A stretch of DNA of 64,000 bases. Origin: Saccharophagus degradans 2-40 (GTDB lineage: Bacteria > Pseudomonadota > Gammaproteobacteria > Pseudomonadales > Cellvibrionaceae). The notes under the pieces were generated by a model. That model did no database searches. It had not been told where the DNA came from and saw nothing but the letters and a program-made list of their open reading frames with translations. The stretch lies in the NCBI RefSeq assembly GCF_000013665.1, contig NC_007912.1, positions 4,023,501-4,087,500 on the forward strand. The letters run 5' to 3'. Below are positions 1 to 8,331 of the stretch, in pieces. Made by a program: the position numbers and the translations under genes. Numbering within the stretch: the first letter of the stretch is position 1; each line of letters opens with the position of its first letter.

Positions 1-541
1 CCTTACACTGCTTGGTGGCTGCGCCTCTGTGTTAGATGCCGTTACACCCGGCCCCATAAAAGCCGACCCCAGCAAACGCAGCTTTGGCACCTATATAGAT
101 GACCAAAACATAGAAACCATCGTGCAAGTAAATATTCGCAAAGCGGCACCAGTAGCCAAAGAAGCGAATATTGCTGTGCACAGCTTTAACGGCGCAGTGC
201 TATTAATTGGCCAAGTACCAAGCGCAGAAATTCGTGAAGTAGCGGGTAAAACTGCACGTAACGAACCGCGCGTAAGACAGGTTTACAACGAATTAGTGGT
301 TGGCGAGAAAACCGACTTTTTTGATCGCACTGCAGATAACGTGCTGCAAACAAAAATTAACAGTAAGCTTGCGCTTAATCGCGATATTGAATCGAGCCGT
401 GTGAAAGTGATTGTAGAAAACGATACAGCTTATTTGATGGGCTTGCTCACGCGTGTACAAGCAGAAAAAATTACCGATGTAGTAAGCAGCACCAAGGGCA
501 TTAAAAAAGTGGTGCGCGCAATTGAGTACCTAGAAGACTAA
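1..541 (+). CDS. BON-domain outer-membrane lipoprotein, DolP/YraP-like (5' partial)
   Basis: The reading frame enters from the left edge. The first visible residues, LTLLGGCAS, form a lipobox whose Cys would be lipidated, so only the first part of the signal peptide is missing. Two BON domains follow, roughly residues 25-90 and 100-170 of the visible part, each with the usual G-x-V hydrophobic pattern. Proteins of this build (DolP/YraP, OsmY relatives) sit at the inner face of the outer membrane, bind phospholipid and support envelope integrity. In many proteobacteria the gene lies beside yraN and diaA, but the upstream genes are outside the window. A strong hairpin follows the stop. The family call is good; the exact orthology to DolP is inferred. 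Confidence 0.85.
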   Translation, partial: LTLLGGCASVLDAVTPGPIKADPSKRSFGTYIDDQNIETIVQVNIRKAAPVAKEANIAVHSFNGAVLLIGQVPSAEIREVAGKTARNEPRVRQVYNELVVGEKTDFFDRTADNVLQTKINSKLALNRDIESSRVKVIVENDTAYLMGLLTRVQAEKITDVVSSTKGIKKVVRAIEYLED

Positions 542-559
542 TACCGAAACCTACCCCAT

Positions 560-595
560 AAAAAAGCCCGCAACCTAAACGTCGCGGGCTTTTTG
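560..595. terminator. Bidirectional rho-independent terminator
   Basis: An 11-bp perfect stem (561-571 with 584-594) has an A-run on one side and a T-run on the other. It lies between the convergent BON lipoprotein and thiolase genes and can end transcription from both. Confidence 0.85.
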
Positions 596-653
596 TATCG
601 TTAAACCTATTTTCGCCTACTCAGTATTCGCATCCCAAGTAAACTGCTACAAG

Positions 654-1832
654 TTAGATCAGCTCAACAGCCATTGCTACCGCTTCACCACCACCAATAC
701 ACAGGGCGGCAACTCCAGTCTTTTTACTCTCGTTTTGCAGCGCTGCAATGAGTGTAACCAATACGCGCGCACCCGATGCACCCAGCGGGTGACCCAATGC
801 ACAAGCGCCGCCATTAACATTTACCTTGGCGTGGTCCAACTCTAAATCGTGCATCGCAGCCATACTTACCACCGCGAACGCCTCGTTAATTTCAAACAAG
901 TCCACATCGCTTGCAGACCAGTTTGTTTTTTCTAGCAAGTTTTTAACCGCTCCCACTGGCGCGGTAGTAAACCACTCTGGCTCGTGGGCGTGTTGCGTAT
1001 AACCGGTAATTTTGGCAATGGGCTTTAACCCTTTTGCTTGTGCGGTGCTCTGCTTCATTAACACCAATGCTGCCGCACCATCGGAAATTGAGCTTGAGTT
1101 AGCGGCTGTTACAGTGCCATCTTTTGAGAATGCTGGGCGCAAACTTGGGATTTTATCTGGACGCGCATTGCCCGGCTGCTCGTCGGTGTCTATCACGGTT
1201 TCACCTTTGCGTGTTTTTAACGTAAAGGGGGTAATTTCTCGCTTAAATTTGCCTTCGTTAATCGCCTTATTAGCGCGCGCGAGCGATTCAATTGCGAATG
1301 CATCTTGCGCTTCGCGAGTAAAGCCATACTTACTTGCCGTAGCTTCTGCAAAGTTACCCATTAACTCACCTTCGTACGCATCTTGCAAGCCATCTAAAAA
1401 CATGTGATCCATCACTTGGCCGTGCCCCAAGCGATAACCGCCACGTGCCTTAGTAAGCATATAGGGTGCGTTGGTCATGCTCTCCATACCACCGGCTACA
1501 ACCACCTCGGCCTCACCCGCCAAAATAGCCTGGCAGCCCATCATCACAGTTTTCATGCCCGAGCCACACACTTTGTTAACAGTGGTAGTGGGTACACCTT
1601 TATCAAGCCCTGCGCCCAAAGCCGCTTGCCGCGCTGGCGCCTGCCCTGTGCCGGCTGGTAAAACACAACCCATAAACACTTCACTTACATCACTCGTAGC
1701 TAGGCCTGCGTCCTCTAATGCGCCCTTTATCGCTTGCGCGCCTAATTGTGGTGCACTTACATCAGAAAACATACCCTGCATACCGCCCATGGCTGTGCGC
1801 GCTATACCTACGATAACAATCGGGTCACTCAT
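654..1832 (-). CDS. Acetyl-CoA C-acetyltransferase (thiolase)
   Basis: This is a 392-residue biosynthetic-type thiolase that condenses two acetyl-CoA into acetoacetyl-CoA or runs the reverse, cleaving reaction. The acylated cysteine is Cys89 in NKVCGSG. The His motif GGACALGHPLGASG and the C-terminal GGGEAVA loop, which normally carries the second catalytic Cys (CIGGG here), are present. I chose the ATG at 1832 over the in-frame ATG at 1847 because AAGGAG sits six bases before it and the family N-terminus (M-S-D-P-I-V-I-V) starts there. It is monocistronic, so the sequence does not show whether it serves polyhydroxyalkanoate, ketone-body or fatty-acid metabolism. Confidence 0.93.
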   Translation of the reverse strand: MSDPIVIVGIARTAMGGMQGMFSDVSAPQLGAQAIKGALEDAGLATSDVSEVFMGCVLPAGTGQAPARQAALGAGLDKGVPTTTVNKVCGSGMKTVMMGCQAILAGEAEVVVAGGMESMTNAPYMLTKARGGYRLGHGQVMDHMFLDGLQDAYEGELMGNFAEATASKYGFTREAQDAFAIESLARANKAINEGKFKREITPFTLKTRKGETVIDTDEQPGNARPDKIPSLRPAFSKDGTVTAANSSSISDGAAALVLMKQSTAQAKGLKPIAKITGYTQHAHEPEWFTTAPVGAVKNLLEKTNWSASDVDLFEINEAFAVVSMAAMHDLELDHAKVNVNGGACALGHPLGASGARVLVTLIAALQNESKKTGVAALCIGGGEAVAMAVELI

Positions 1833-2172
1833 ACTTAACTCCTTCATTAATGGTGCGAAATGTAACTGTTGTTGCGTTTAAGCGAGCTTAAAGGCACGCC
1901 TTCAAACCTCTGTTTTACATCTAAACCTTGCTACTTATGGCGATATCGCTAAACTCATAGCGCAAAATAAAAACCTGCTGGCAGCGCCCTATAAAACGTT
2001 AAAGGTGACTAATCACACTTTACACGCCAGTACCGATATCCCCTTGATGCTTATCAATCAGCCTAATCAAAGCCAAAACGGATTTGCATCTAGCCCAATT
2101 ACCAAAGGGGCTGTAGGTTAACAACCAAAAACTATGCCACACAACACCTAATGCTGTGCGCAAAGTGAGACA

Positions 2173-2198
2173 TGTGCCACACTGTAGAATTTGGCACA
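2173..2198. promoter_or_regulatory. Inverted repeat upstream of lemA, possible operator
   Basis: TGTGCCA and TGGCACA are perfect 7-base inverted repeats separated by 12 bases. The right arm ends nine bases before the putative -35 box of lemA. The spacing suits a dimeric activator or repressor, but the factor is unknown. Confidence 0.35.
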
Positions 2199-2207
2199 GT
2201 TGTGTTA

Positions 2208-2236
2208 TTGGCAGTAAACATAACACTGGTTAGACT
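2208..2236 (+). promoter_or_regulatory. Putative sigma-70 promoter of lemA-M48 operon
   Basis: TTGGCA (2208-2213, 5/6 to consensus) and TAGACT (2231-2236, 4/6) are separated by exactly 17 bases. The -10 box ends 32 bases before the lemA start codon. Confidence 0.45.
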
Positions 2237-2268
2237 TTCGAATTAATTGGAAAAAATAGAGAATTTCT

Positions 2269-2859
2269 ATGACAACTTTAATCGTTCTTGGTGTACTCGT
2301 ATTACTCTTTTTTTACGTAGTTTCTATCTACAACCGTTTAGTAAGCCTTAGAAATCGCTATCAAAACGCTTTTGCCCAAATAGAGGTGCAACTCAAGCGC
2401 CGCTACGATCTTATCCCTAACCTTGTAGAAACCGCAAAAGCCTACATGAGCCACGAGCGCGAAACACTCGAAGCCGTAATAAGCGCACGCAACGGCGCAA
2501 TAAGCAGCCTTAAAACTGCTGCGGGCAACCCCGGTGATGCAGGCGCAATGCAAGGGCTTGCCGGTGCAGAGGGTATATTATCCAACGCGTTGGGCCGTTT
2601 AAACGTTGTAATGGAAGCCTACCCAGACCTCAAAGCCAATACCAATATGGCACAGCTTTCTGAAGAGCTCACCAGCACCGAAAACAAAGTAGCATTCTCT
2701 CGCCAAGCGTTTAACGATTCTGTGACCGAATACAACTCTTACCGTCAAAGTTTTCCGCCTGTATTTTTCGCCGCCAGCTTTGGTCACGGCAAAGATGCAG
2801 AGCTACTAGAATTCGCCGACAGCGAAGCGATCCAAGCGGCGCCTAAAGTTTCTTTTTAA
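2269..2859 (+). CDS. lemA: LemA family membrane protein
   Basis: The protein has 196 residues: one N-terminal membrane helix (about residues 3-20, LIVLGVLVLLFFYVVSIY), then a long helical, coiled-coil-like cytoplasmic or periplasmic body with the family signatures YNRLVSLRNRYQNAF, QLKRRYDLIPNL and ENKVAFSRQAFNDSVTEYN. LemA proteins are widespread and poorly understood; they are commonly encoded beside an M48 metalloprotease or a TPM-domain protein and are linked to envelope quality control. That arrangement is seen here, with an M48 protease 192 bases downstream in the same direction. The ribosome-binding site is weak. The family is certain; the molecular role is not established. Confidence 0.92.
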   Translation: MTTLIVLGVLVLLFFYVVSIYNRLVSLRNRYQNAFAQIEVQLKRRYDLIPNLVETAKAYMSHERETLEAVISARNGAISSLKTAAGNPGDAGAMQGLAGAEGILSNALGRLNVVMEAYPDLKANTNMAQLSEELTSTENKVAFSRQAFNDSVTEYNSYRQSFPPVFFAASFGHGKDAELLEFADSEAIQAAPKVSF

Positions 2860-3051
2860 CTTTTTTGCGCCTGCGCGCGGTTGTTAACATTTACTGCTTC
2901 ATTAGTAACTACAGCTAACTATTGTAACGACTGTTGACTACAGGCCACGCGTTACACACAACGGGTGATACATTCACCCGCTAACACTCCTTCGCGCCAA
3001 CGAATTTTGCCGAACAAATCATTTAGTTGGCGCCCAAAGAACGACAACGCC

Positions 3052-5046
3052 ATGAATTTTTTTGAGCATCAAGACGCAGCAAAGAAAAAAACCGGTTTAC
3101 TTGTTGGCTTACTTCTTTGCGCCGTAGCCTCCCTCATTATTATTACCGCAATTACTCTGGCTTCTATACTGTTTTTTACTGGCAACCACGCCACCAGTAT
3201 TCACGCGGTAGAGGCTTACAATACAAGCTATATCGAACATTTACGCATAATACTTAGCTCGCATATTACGCTCTATTTAGCGCTGGGCGTGTGCCTTGTA
3301 GTTGCTGTGGCGAGCTTTTTTAAATTTGCGCAAATGACCAAAGGCGGCGCGGTAGTGGCGGCCTCTTTAGGCGGGCGCATGCTGCAGCCAGACTCAAAAG
3401 ATGCCAACGAACGCAAAGTGTTAAATGTGGTTGAAGAAATGGCCATCGCATCGGGTAACCCTGTGCCCATGGTGTTTTTATTAGAGGAGTCGGGCATTAA
3501 TGCTTTTGCTGCAGGCAACGGCCGTCGCGACGCGGTTATTGGCATAACCCGCGGCGCAGTAGAAACCCTTACGCGCGACGAAATTCAAGGCGTTATCGCC
3601 CACGAATTTAGCCATATTCACAATGGCGATATGCGCCTGAACATGCGCCTTATTGCAATTTTGCACGGAATATTAGTAATAGGTTTAATAGGCGATATGC
3701 TGTGGCATTCTGCTTTTTATAGACACGGTTACAGAAGCAGTAATGACCGCAAAAACGGTGCGCCAATTATAGCCTTATCCCTCGCGTTACTCGTCATTGG
3801 TTATGCAGGCACATTTTTCGGCAAGTTAATTAAAGCTGCGGTTAGCCGCCAACGAGAATTTCTAGCCGACGCTTCCGCCGTGCAATTTACTCGCAACCCT
3901 ACGGGTATAAGTGGCGCACTAAAAAAAATTGGCGGCTATAGCGCGTCGTCTTATGTCGACCACAAAGCCAGTGCGCAATTTAGCCACATGTATTTTTGTA
4001 ACGGCCTGCGTGAAACGTTTTTTAGTTTTTTTGCAACGCACCCGCCCTTACCCGATCGCATAAAACGCATAGAGCCACGCTGGGACGGACAATTTATAGA
4101 GCCAAAGCCTGTAACAAGCAGCGCGAATAGCGATGCGCCAACCCGCGAACAACCCGTAGATAAGGCCGCAATTTTAGGCGCGGCCATTGGTGCGGCTACA
4201 AGCGGAATGGCTGCAAGCCAATCGAGCAATAACCCGCTGCCCGATATCGAATTCACCATGACCAGTGCCACGGCATTAGAAGAGCCCAATCAACAACAAT
4301 TGCAGTGTGCACAGCAGTTTTTAGCAACCTTGCCAGCTATTATTCACGATGCCTGTCACGAACCTTTTTCTGCGCGCGCGTTAATGTACTGCCTACTTTT
4401 GGATAGCGACCCCACGCAGCGCAACAAGCAACTTACCCACTTAAAACAACACACCGCCCCCGAAACGTTTAAAGAAGTGGCAAAATTGCGCCCGATACTG
4501 GCCAAATCACCACGCCACATACATTTAGCACTAGTGGACTTAGCCATACCCGCACTTAAGCAACAGAGTGCACCGCAACTTAAAACGTTTATTACAAATC
4601 TCGCGGCGCTAATTAAGATGGATGGCAAAGTGAGTTTATTTGAATGGTGCCTCTATCGCATAATTGGCCAGAACCTAAACCAACAAAACCCTAAAGAAAC
4701 GCAAAGCCTTAAAGCACAAAGTGAACACGCACAATTTTTACTTATGCTTGTTGCCAGTTACGGCGATAACCGCGAGCCTGCCATAGCGTTTAATAAAGGC
4801 TGGGCACATTTAAATTTAGCCAAACCTGTACAGTTTAAGCAGATAAGCTTTTCACCTAAACAAGCAGAAACAACCATTCGTGCACTGGCGCAATTAAAAC
4901 CACTCGAAAAGCCCAAACTGTTAAAAGCGATTACCGAGGTGATTTTGGCCGACGGCAAAGTTACAGCCGATGAAGCCGAGTTATACCGAGCCATTGCAGA
5001 TTTATTAAATTGCCCGGTGCCACCTCTGCAAGCGCTGCAGGCGTAA
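3052..5046 (+). CDS. M48 family membrane metalloprotease, HtpX-like, with extended C-terminus
   Basis: A 664-residue integral membrane zinc protease. Two N-terminal helices (about residues 15-45 and 65-90) precede the catalytic domain. The HEFSH zinc motif has His184 and His188, with Glu269 in SRQREFLADA as the expected third ligand. Two more helices lie between them. This domain resembles HtpX and should cleave damaged membrane proteins. The last 230 or so residues are an extra region containing two DGKV segments (about 555 and 643) that resemble TerB-like modules, absent from HtpX itself. I prefer the ATG at 3052 (MNFFEHQDAA) to the upstream GTG at 2965 because family members start with this motif. 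It forms a probable operon with lemA, and a terminator follows. Confidence 0.88.
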   Translation: MNFFEHQDAAKKKTGLLVGLLLCAVASLIIITAITLASILFFTGNHATSIHAVEAYNTSYIEHLRIILSSHITLYLALGVCLVVAVASFFKFAQMTKGGAVVAASLGGRMLQPDSKDANERKVLNVVEEMAIASGNPVPMVFLLEESGINAFAAGNGRRDAVIGITRGAVETLTRDEIQGVIAHEFSHIHNGDMRLNMRLIAILHGILVIGLIGDMLWHSAFYRHGYRSSNDRKNGAPIIALSLALLVIGYAGTFFGKLIKAAVSRQREFLADASAVQFTRNPTGISGALKKIGGYSASSYVDHKASAQFSHMYFCNGLRETFFSFFATHPPLPDRIKRIEPRWDGQFIEPKPVTSSANSDAPTREQPVDKAAILGAAIGAATSGMAASQSSNNPLPDIEFTMTSATALEEPNQQQLQCAQQFLATLPAIIHDACHEPFSARALMYCLLLDSDPTQRNKQLTHLKQHTAPETFKEVAKLRPILAKSPRHIHLALVDLAIPALKQQSAPQLKTFITNLAALIKMDGKVSLFEWCLYRIIGQNLNQQNPKETQSLKAQSEHAQFLLMLVASYGDNREPAIAFNKGWAHLNLAKPVQFKQISFSPKQAETTIRALAQLKPLEKPKLLKAITEVILADGKVTADEAELYRAIADLLNCPVPPLQALQA

Positions 5047-5077
5047 ATGCCACCAACTCTAAGCAGTAAAAAAGCAA

Positions 5078-5107
5078 GCGGGTTACCCATTGGGTAACCC
5101 GCCTTTT
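5078..5107. terminator. Rho-independent terminator
   Basis: An 11-bp GC-rich stem (5078-5088 with 5092-5102) with a three-base loop is followed by TTTTT. It ends the lemA-protease operon and faces the convergent esterase gene. Confidence 0.85.
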
Positions 5108-5138
5108 TATTACCGCAGAAAAATTACAATCATTGGCA

Positions 5139-6164
5139 TTACGGTTCTAAATACTTACCCAAAAACGGAAGCATTCTGGTGCGAACTTTACCGTTTAAGC
5201 GGAACTGATAGTCCCAACCATTACCCAAGTGCTCTTCAGCGTCGTGGGCTATACCAAAGTTTTCAAGCAACACAGAATAGCGTCTAGCACCAATTACATG
5301 GCCCCAGTTTTGATCGTTACGCCCCCAATCCATACCTATGCCACGTAGTTTAAGTAAGTTCTCTGCGTACTCGGGAGTGAGGTCGGCAAGGTGAAAAGTT
5401 TGTTTAAGTTTGCGTATATTGGCAACAGCGGGGACTAGCTCGCCATTCACCTTCTCTACAATAAAGTCCGCGTAAAATGGCGGCTTATTTGTATTGGGTA
5501 AGTAGGCCTGCGCCATAGACACAAAAGCCGCAGAGTATGGCTGCTTTAAATCGGCAGCACCCTTTGCACTATGAACCTCCTCCCAATTTGGTTTAAACAG
5601 AAACGGGCGATCGCCGTACTCTGTTGCCACTGGGTGCAAACCGTAAACACTGCCATACGTTTCGGGGTAGAACATTGCAAGTTTTATGGCTGCGTAAGCA
5701 CCTAAAAAATGGCCGCTAATGGCGCGATGTTTGGCACCGCGTTTTACGCGATAGTTAGACTCTACCCAATTTCGCAGATCTTGATGAATAAAATCGAGCC
5801 AATGGCCAACCACATCATTGTTGCCAAAAAAGTTAAAACCCGGCGTTAAAGAAAAGTCTGCACTAACAAATATGCAAGGAGGCAGCTCACCTTTGGCAAT
5901 AGCGTCGTCTAGCACCGCAGTTAGCTCTGCGTTAATGGGCTGATCGAGATTCGCAACATAGTAAATAATGGGGTACGCTTTTTTGCCTTGTTGGTACCCA
6001 TCTGGCAGGTAAACATAAACGTTTCTTTCTGAGGCAACACCAATTAGGCTATGCTCTAACGCTTTCGATTTTATGGTGTGCTTTTCGACAGCACCGGCTA
6101 AACAATAGCTTGAGCCAAAAAGCAGCAATAAAGTAGATAAGATGAACGAATATTTAACTGACAT
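5139..6164 (-). CDS. Exported esterase-fold (putative esterase/EstD-like) protein lacking the nucleophile serine
   Basis: The protein has 341 residues with a signal peptide (MSVKYSFILSTLLLLFGSSYCLAG), so it is exported. It has the alpha/beta-hydrolase layout of the putative-esterase family: VYLPDGYQ, YPIIYYVAN, then a nucleophile elbow. At the elbow the family's G-H-S-x-G-G is G-H-F-L-G-A, with a TTT codon where Ser is expected. The terminal EEH-x-G region also lacks an obvious catalytic His at the usual place. It may therefore be a binding protein or a pseudoenzyme. The start at 6164 follows GGAG by about nine bases; earlier in-frame starts overlap the divergent regulator. It is divergent from an AraC-type regulator that probably controls it. 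Confidence 0.75.
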   Translation of the reverse strand: MSVKYSFILSTLLLLFGSSYCLAGAVEKHTIKSKALEHSLIGVASERNVYVYLPDGYQQGKKAYPIIYYVANLDQPINAELTAVLDDAIAKGELPPCIFVSADFSLTPGFNFFGNNDVVGHWLDFIHQDLRNWVESNYRVKRGAKHRAISGHFLGAYAAIKLAMFYPETYGSVYGLHPVATEYGDRPFLFKPNWEEVHSAKGAADLKQPYSAAFVSMAQAYLPNTNKPPFYADFIVEKVNGELVPAVANIRKLKQTFHLADLTPEYAENLLKLRGIGMDWGRNDQNWGHVIGARRYSVLLENFGIAHDAEEHLGNGWDYQFRLNGKVRTRMLPFLGKYLEP

Positions 6165-6281
6165 AGCATGGTCTCCAAATAGTCCAAGAATTAGGAGCCC
6201 ACAGGCTATGCCACTGTGCCCGAAAAGGCGTCTCATCCGGCCGGCAAATACCTTAGTACTGGTATTGCTTAAGGTTGTACA

Positions 6282-7451
6282 GTGAACGTACTTCAAATCT
6301 GCTTATTATTTGCAGGCATAAGCTTTTGTTTGGCGTTTGCCGTACTTAGCCGAAGCATGTTTGCGCACCTAAGCTTAAGATTTTTTCTGTTATATCTTCT
6401 ACTTAAAGCTTTGAACTTTGGCTTTGAATGGTTGCTAGTGAACCCCGATACCCCCTACAAAGCCGCATGGCTGGCTTTGCTTATGGCCAGTTCATTTTTG
6501 ATGGCGCCGTGCGTGTGGTTGCTTGCACGGGAAATTGATCGCAATGCGCCACCGCGCTTATGGCCAATTGCCTGGGGCCAATGCGCGGTTGTATTGGCGG
6601 GCTTTATATTATGTATACCGCTATTTTTGGCAGCCAATCAAAGCGTTTTGCTAGTAGATCCATCCCGTGCGAAACCCCACTGGTTCAATCTCACCCATAC
6701 CACCATGGTAGGCGCAGTATTGCTTTATCTCGTCCAAGTCCCCTGGTATTTATCGCGCAGCGTAAGCCTATTTCGCGAACGCCTACGCATTAACAAGTTT
6801 TTATTTTCTAACATTGATGAGCCGGCCCTTAACGCTTTGCGCGCTTTAATTTGGGTTATGGCTGCAAGCTGGCTGTTTAACTTACTACGCATGCTGCATA
6901 CGATGATTTTAGAGCCATCACAAGTATGGAACCTGCTAATAAGCGCCTGTGAAATAGGGGTAACCATTACGGCGCTGTACGTTATTTTTAAACGCTGTTG
7001 GCAATACAGTGTTGACGATCAAACTATGGTTGAATCCGTAAGCCCCGAGCTAAAAGAACAGGCTTCGCTCCTACAGGGCGACAAGTGCGCCAAGTACGCC
7101 AAGTCGTCGCTTGATCAAACTACACGAACTCGGGTAGCTAAAAAGATTCTAGCTCAGTTTGAAGAAGAGAAAATATACCGTAAGAATGGCCTAAAGCTGC
7201 AAGATTTATGCGTTGCCACAAATGAGAGCGCCCACTATATATCACAGGTAATAAACCAAGAGCTGGGGTTCAGCTTTTTTGATTTAGTGAACAAATATCG
7301 AATTGAAGAGGCACAACAGAAGCTAAAACAAAATCGCGACCTACCTATTTTAGATATTGCCCTAGAGGTTGGGTTTAATTCGAAACCTACTTTTAATAAA
7401 GCCTTTAAACTGCGAGTTGGGCAAACACCCAGTGAATTCCGAGCAAAGTAG
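6282..7451 (+). CDS. AraC-family transcriptional regulator with multi-pass membrane sensor
   Basis: The protein has 389 residues. The N-terminal half contains about six or seven hydrophobic helices (residues 5-230), and the C-terminal 100 residues hold two helix-turn-helix motifs of the AraC/XylS type (SAHYISQVINQ; ILDIALEVGFNSKPTFNKAF, ending QTPSEFR). Such proteins sense a signal in or across the membrane and activate an adjacent gene. The GTG start at 6282 leaves a 117-base divergent region shared with the esterase-fold gene. The target and ligand are unknown; control of the neighbour is inferred only from divergence. Confidence 0.87.
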   Translation: MNVLQICLLFAGISFCLAFAVLSRSMFAHLSLRFFLLYLLLKALNFGFEWLLVNPDTPYKAAWLALLMASSFLMAPCVWLLAREIDRNAPPRLWPIAWGQCAVVLAGFILCIPLFLAANQSVLLVDPSRAKPHWFNLTHTTMVGAVLLYLVQVPWYLSRSVSLFRERLRINKFLFSNIDEPALNALRALIWVMAASWLFNLLRMLHTMILEPSQVWNLLISACEIGVTITALYVIFKRCWQYSVDDQTMVESVSPELKEQASLLQGDKCAKYAKSSLDQTTRTRVAKKILAQFEEEKIYRKNGLKLQDLCVATNESAHYISQVINQELGFSFFDLVNKYRIEEAQQKLKQNRDLPILDIALEVGFNSKPTFNKAFKLRVGQTPSEFRAK

Positions 7452-7488
7452 CAGCAAGTGCCCTAGTCTTTATCGCGTGATGACAGGT

Positions 7489-8040
7489 TTATGCGCGGCC
7501 AGCTCCCACCCGTGGCACCAACGTTGGGGCCGCAGACACCAACACACCGTCTGAGCGAGTATTTAAGTAGGTTTGTTGAATAACATACGCATCGGTACTC
7601 GCCCTGTGTCGAGCGCCTCCCACCGACTTAAAGACGTGTTGCTTTTCTTTATCCCACTTTTGCAATTGCTGCTCGGTCACAATCGACTCTATTGGCGAGA
7701 AGGTATAACTCGGCTGCATGCGTGCAGCGTCGTACAGGGTAATAAGCCAACGTTGATCCCACACCCACGCATCGCTATACACTTGATGACCAGCTAATAG
7801 ATCATTCAGCTGCTCGCACACAGACCTTACCGACCGACCGGCGTTATGCAGCTGTACGCGCGAAATACCGTGAAGCTGCTCTGCGCTTTTATCCCAGTGA
7901 TGCCAGTGGGTTTGCGGCTCTATAAGGCTGCAGTAGCGCTCGCCTTCGTAGGTAACTACCCCCACCTCAATAGGGTAGCTATCTGAGGCAAAGCCAGAGG
8001 CTTCAAAATCCAACACTGTTGGGCAAAAGTAATTGGTCAC
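7489..8040 (-). CDS. DnaQ/RNase T-like 3'-5' exonuclease
   Basis: The protein has 183 residues with the three exonuclease motifs of the DEDDh superfamily: DFEASG (Exo I), a motif II region around YSDAWVWDQRW, and HRASTD (Exo III). It likely removes 3' ends from DNA or RNA using two metal ions. I selected the GTG at 8040 because GGAG lies six bases upstream; in-frame TTG 8073 and GTG 8052 have no such site. It stands alone, convergent with the AraC gene. The substrate cannot be read from the sequence. Confidence 0.78.
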   Translation of the reverse strand: MTNYFCPTVLDFEASGFASDSYPIEVGVVTYEGERYCSLIEPQTHWHHWDKSAEQLHGISRVQLHNAGRSVRSVCEQLNDLLAGHQVYSDAWVWDQRWLITLYDAARMQPSYTFSPIESIVTEQQLQKWDKEKQHVFKSVGGARHRASTDAYVIQQTYLNTRSDGVLVSAAPTLVPRVGAGRA

Positions 8041-8283
8041 CAGTCGCTCCACACTAAACCCGCAGCCACCCAAATATGACTGCTATCTATTTAATATATG
8101 TACAGATTCGTGATTTAGCAAAGTTTGACCTTATCGCCGCCTAAACGCGGCAGATAGCAGCTATTAACAAATAATATGGATATAACCAATGATAAAAACA
8201 ACAGAAATAAACAGTTAATTTAAAAGACGCTAAAAGAGCACAAAAAGGGAGTAAGAAAAGAATAAGAAGGAATGAAAAAGAAA

Positions 8284-8308
8284 TAAGGCGCGCCAAAAAC
8301 GCGCCTTA
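8284..8308 (-). terminator. Rho-independent terminator of the symporter operon
   Basis: A 9-bp perfect stem (8284-8292 with 8300-8308) lies just past the symporter stop codon. On the minus strand it is followed by a T-rich stretch. Confidence 0.7.
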
Positions 8309-8331
8309 GATAGGCCTGTAATGCAATTTAC

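Larger units (their letters stand above)
1833..2268. other. Divergent intergenic region, thiolase / lemA
   Basis: No convincing gene is present; a 68-codon minus-strand ORF inside it has no family features. It must hold the thiolase promoter (minus) and the lemA promoter (plus). The only clear structures are the inverted repeat at 2173-2198 and the promoter-like pair at 2208-2236. Confidence 0.6.

Noticed and set aside
2161-2210. Sigma-54 promoter (TGGCAC) before lemA
   Set aside because: TGGCAC occurs on both strands, but the GC element is not at the required distance from GG on either strand.
2020-2226. 68-codon ORF on the minus strand upstream of lemA
   Set aside because: Composition is unlike a real protein, it has no ribosome-binding site, and it spans the likely lemA promoter.
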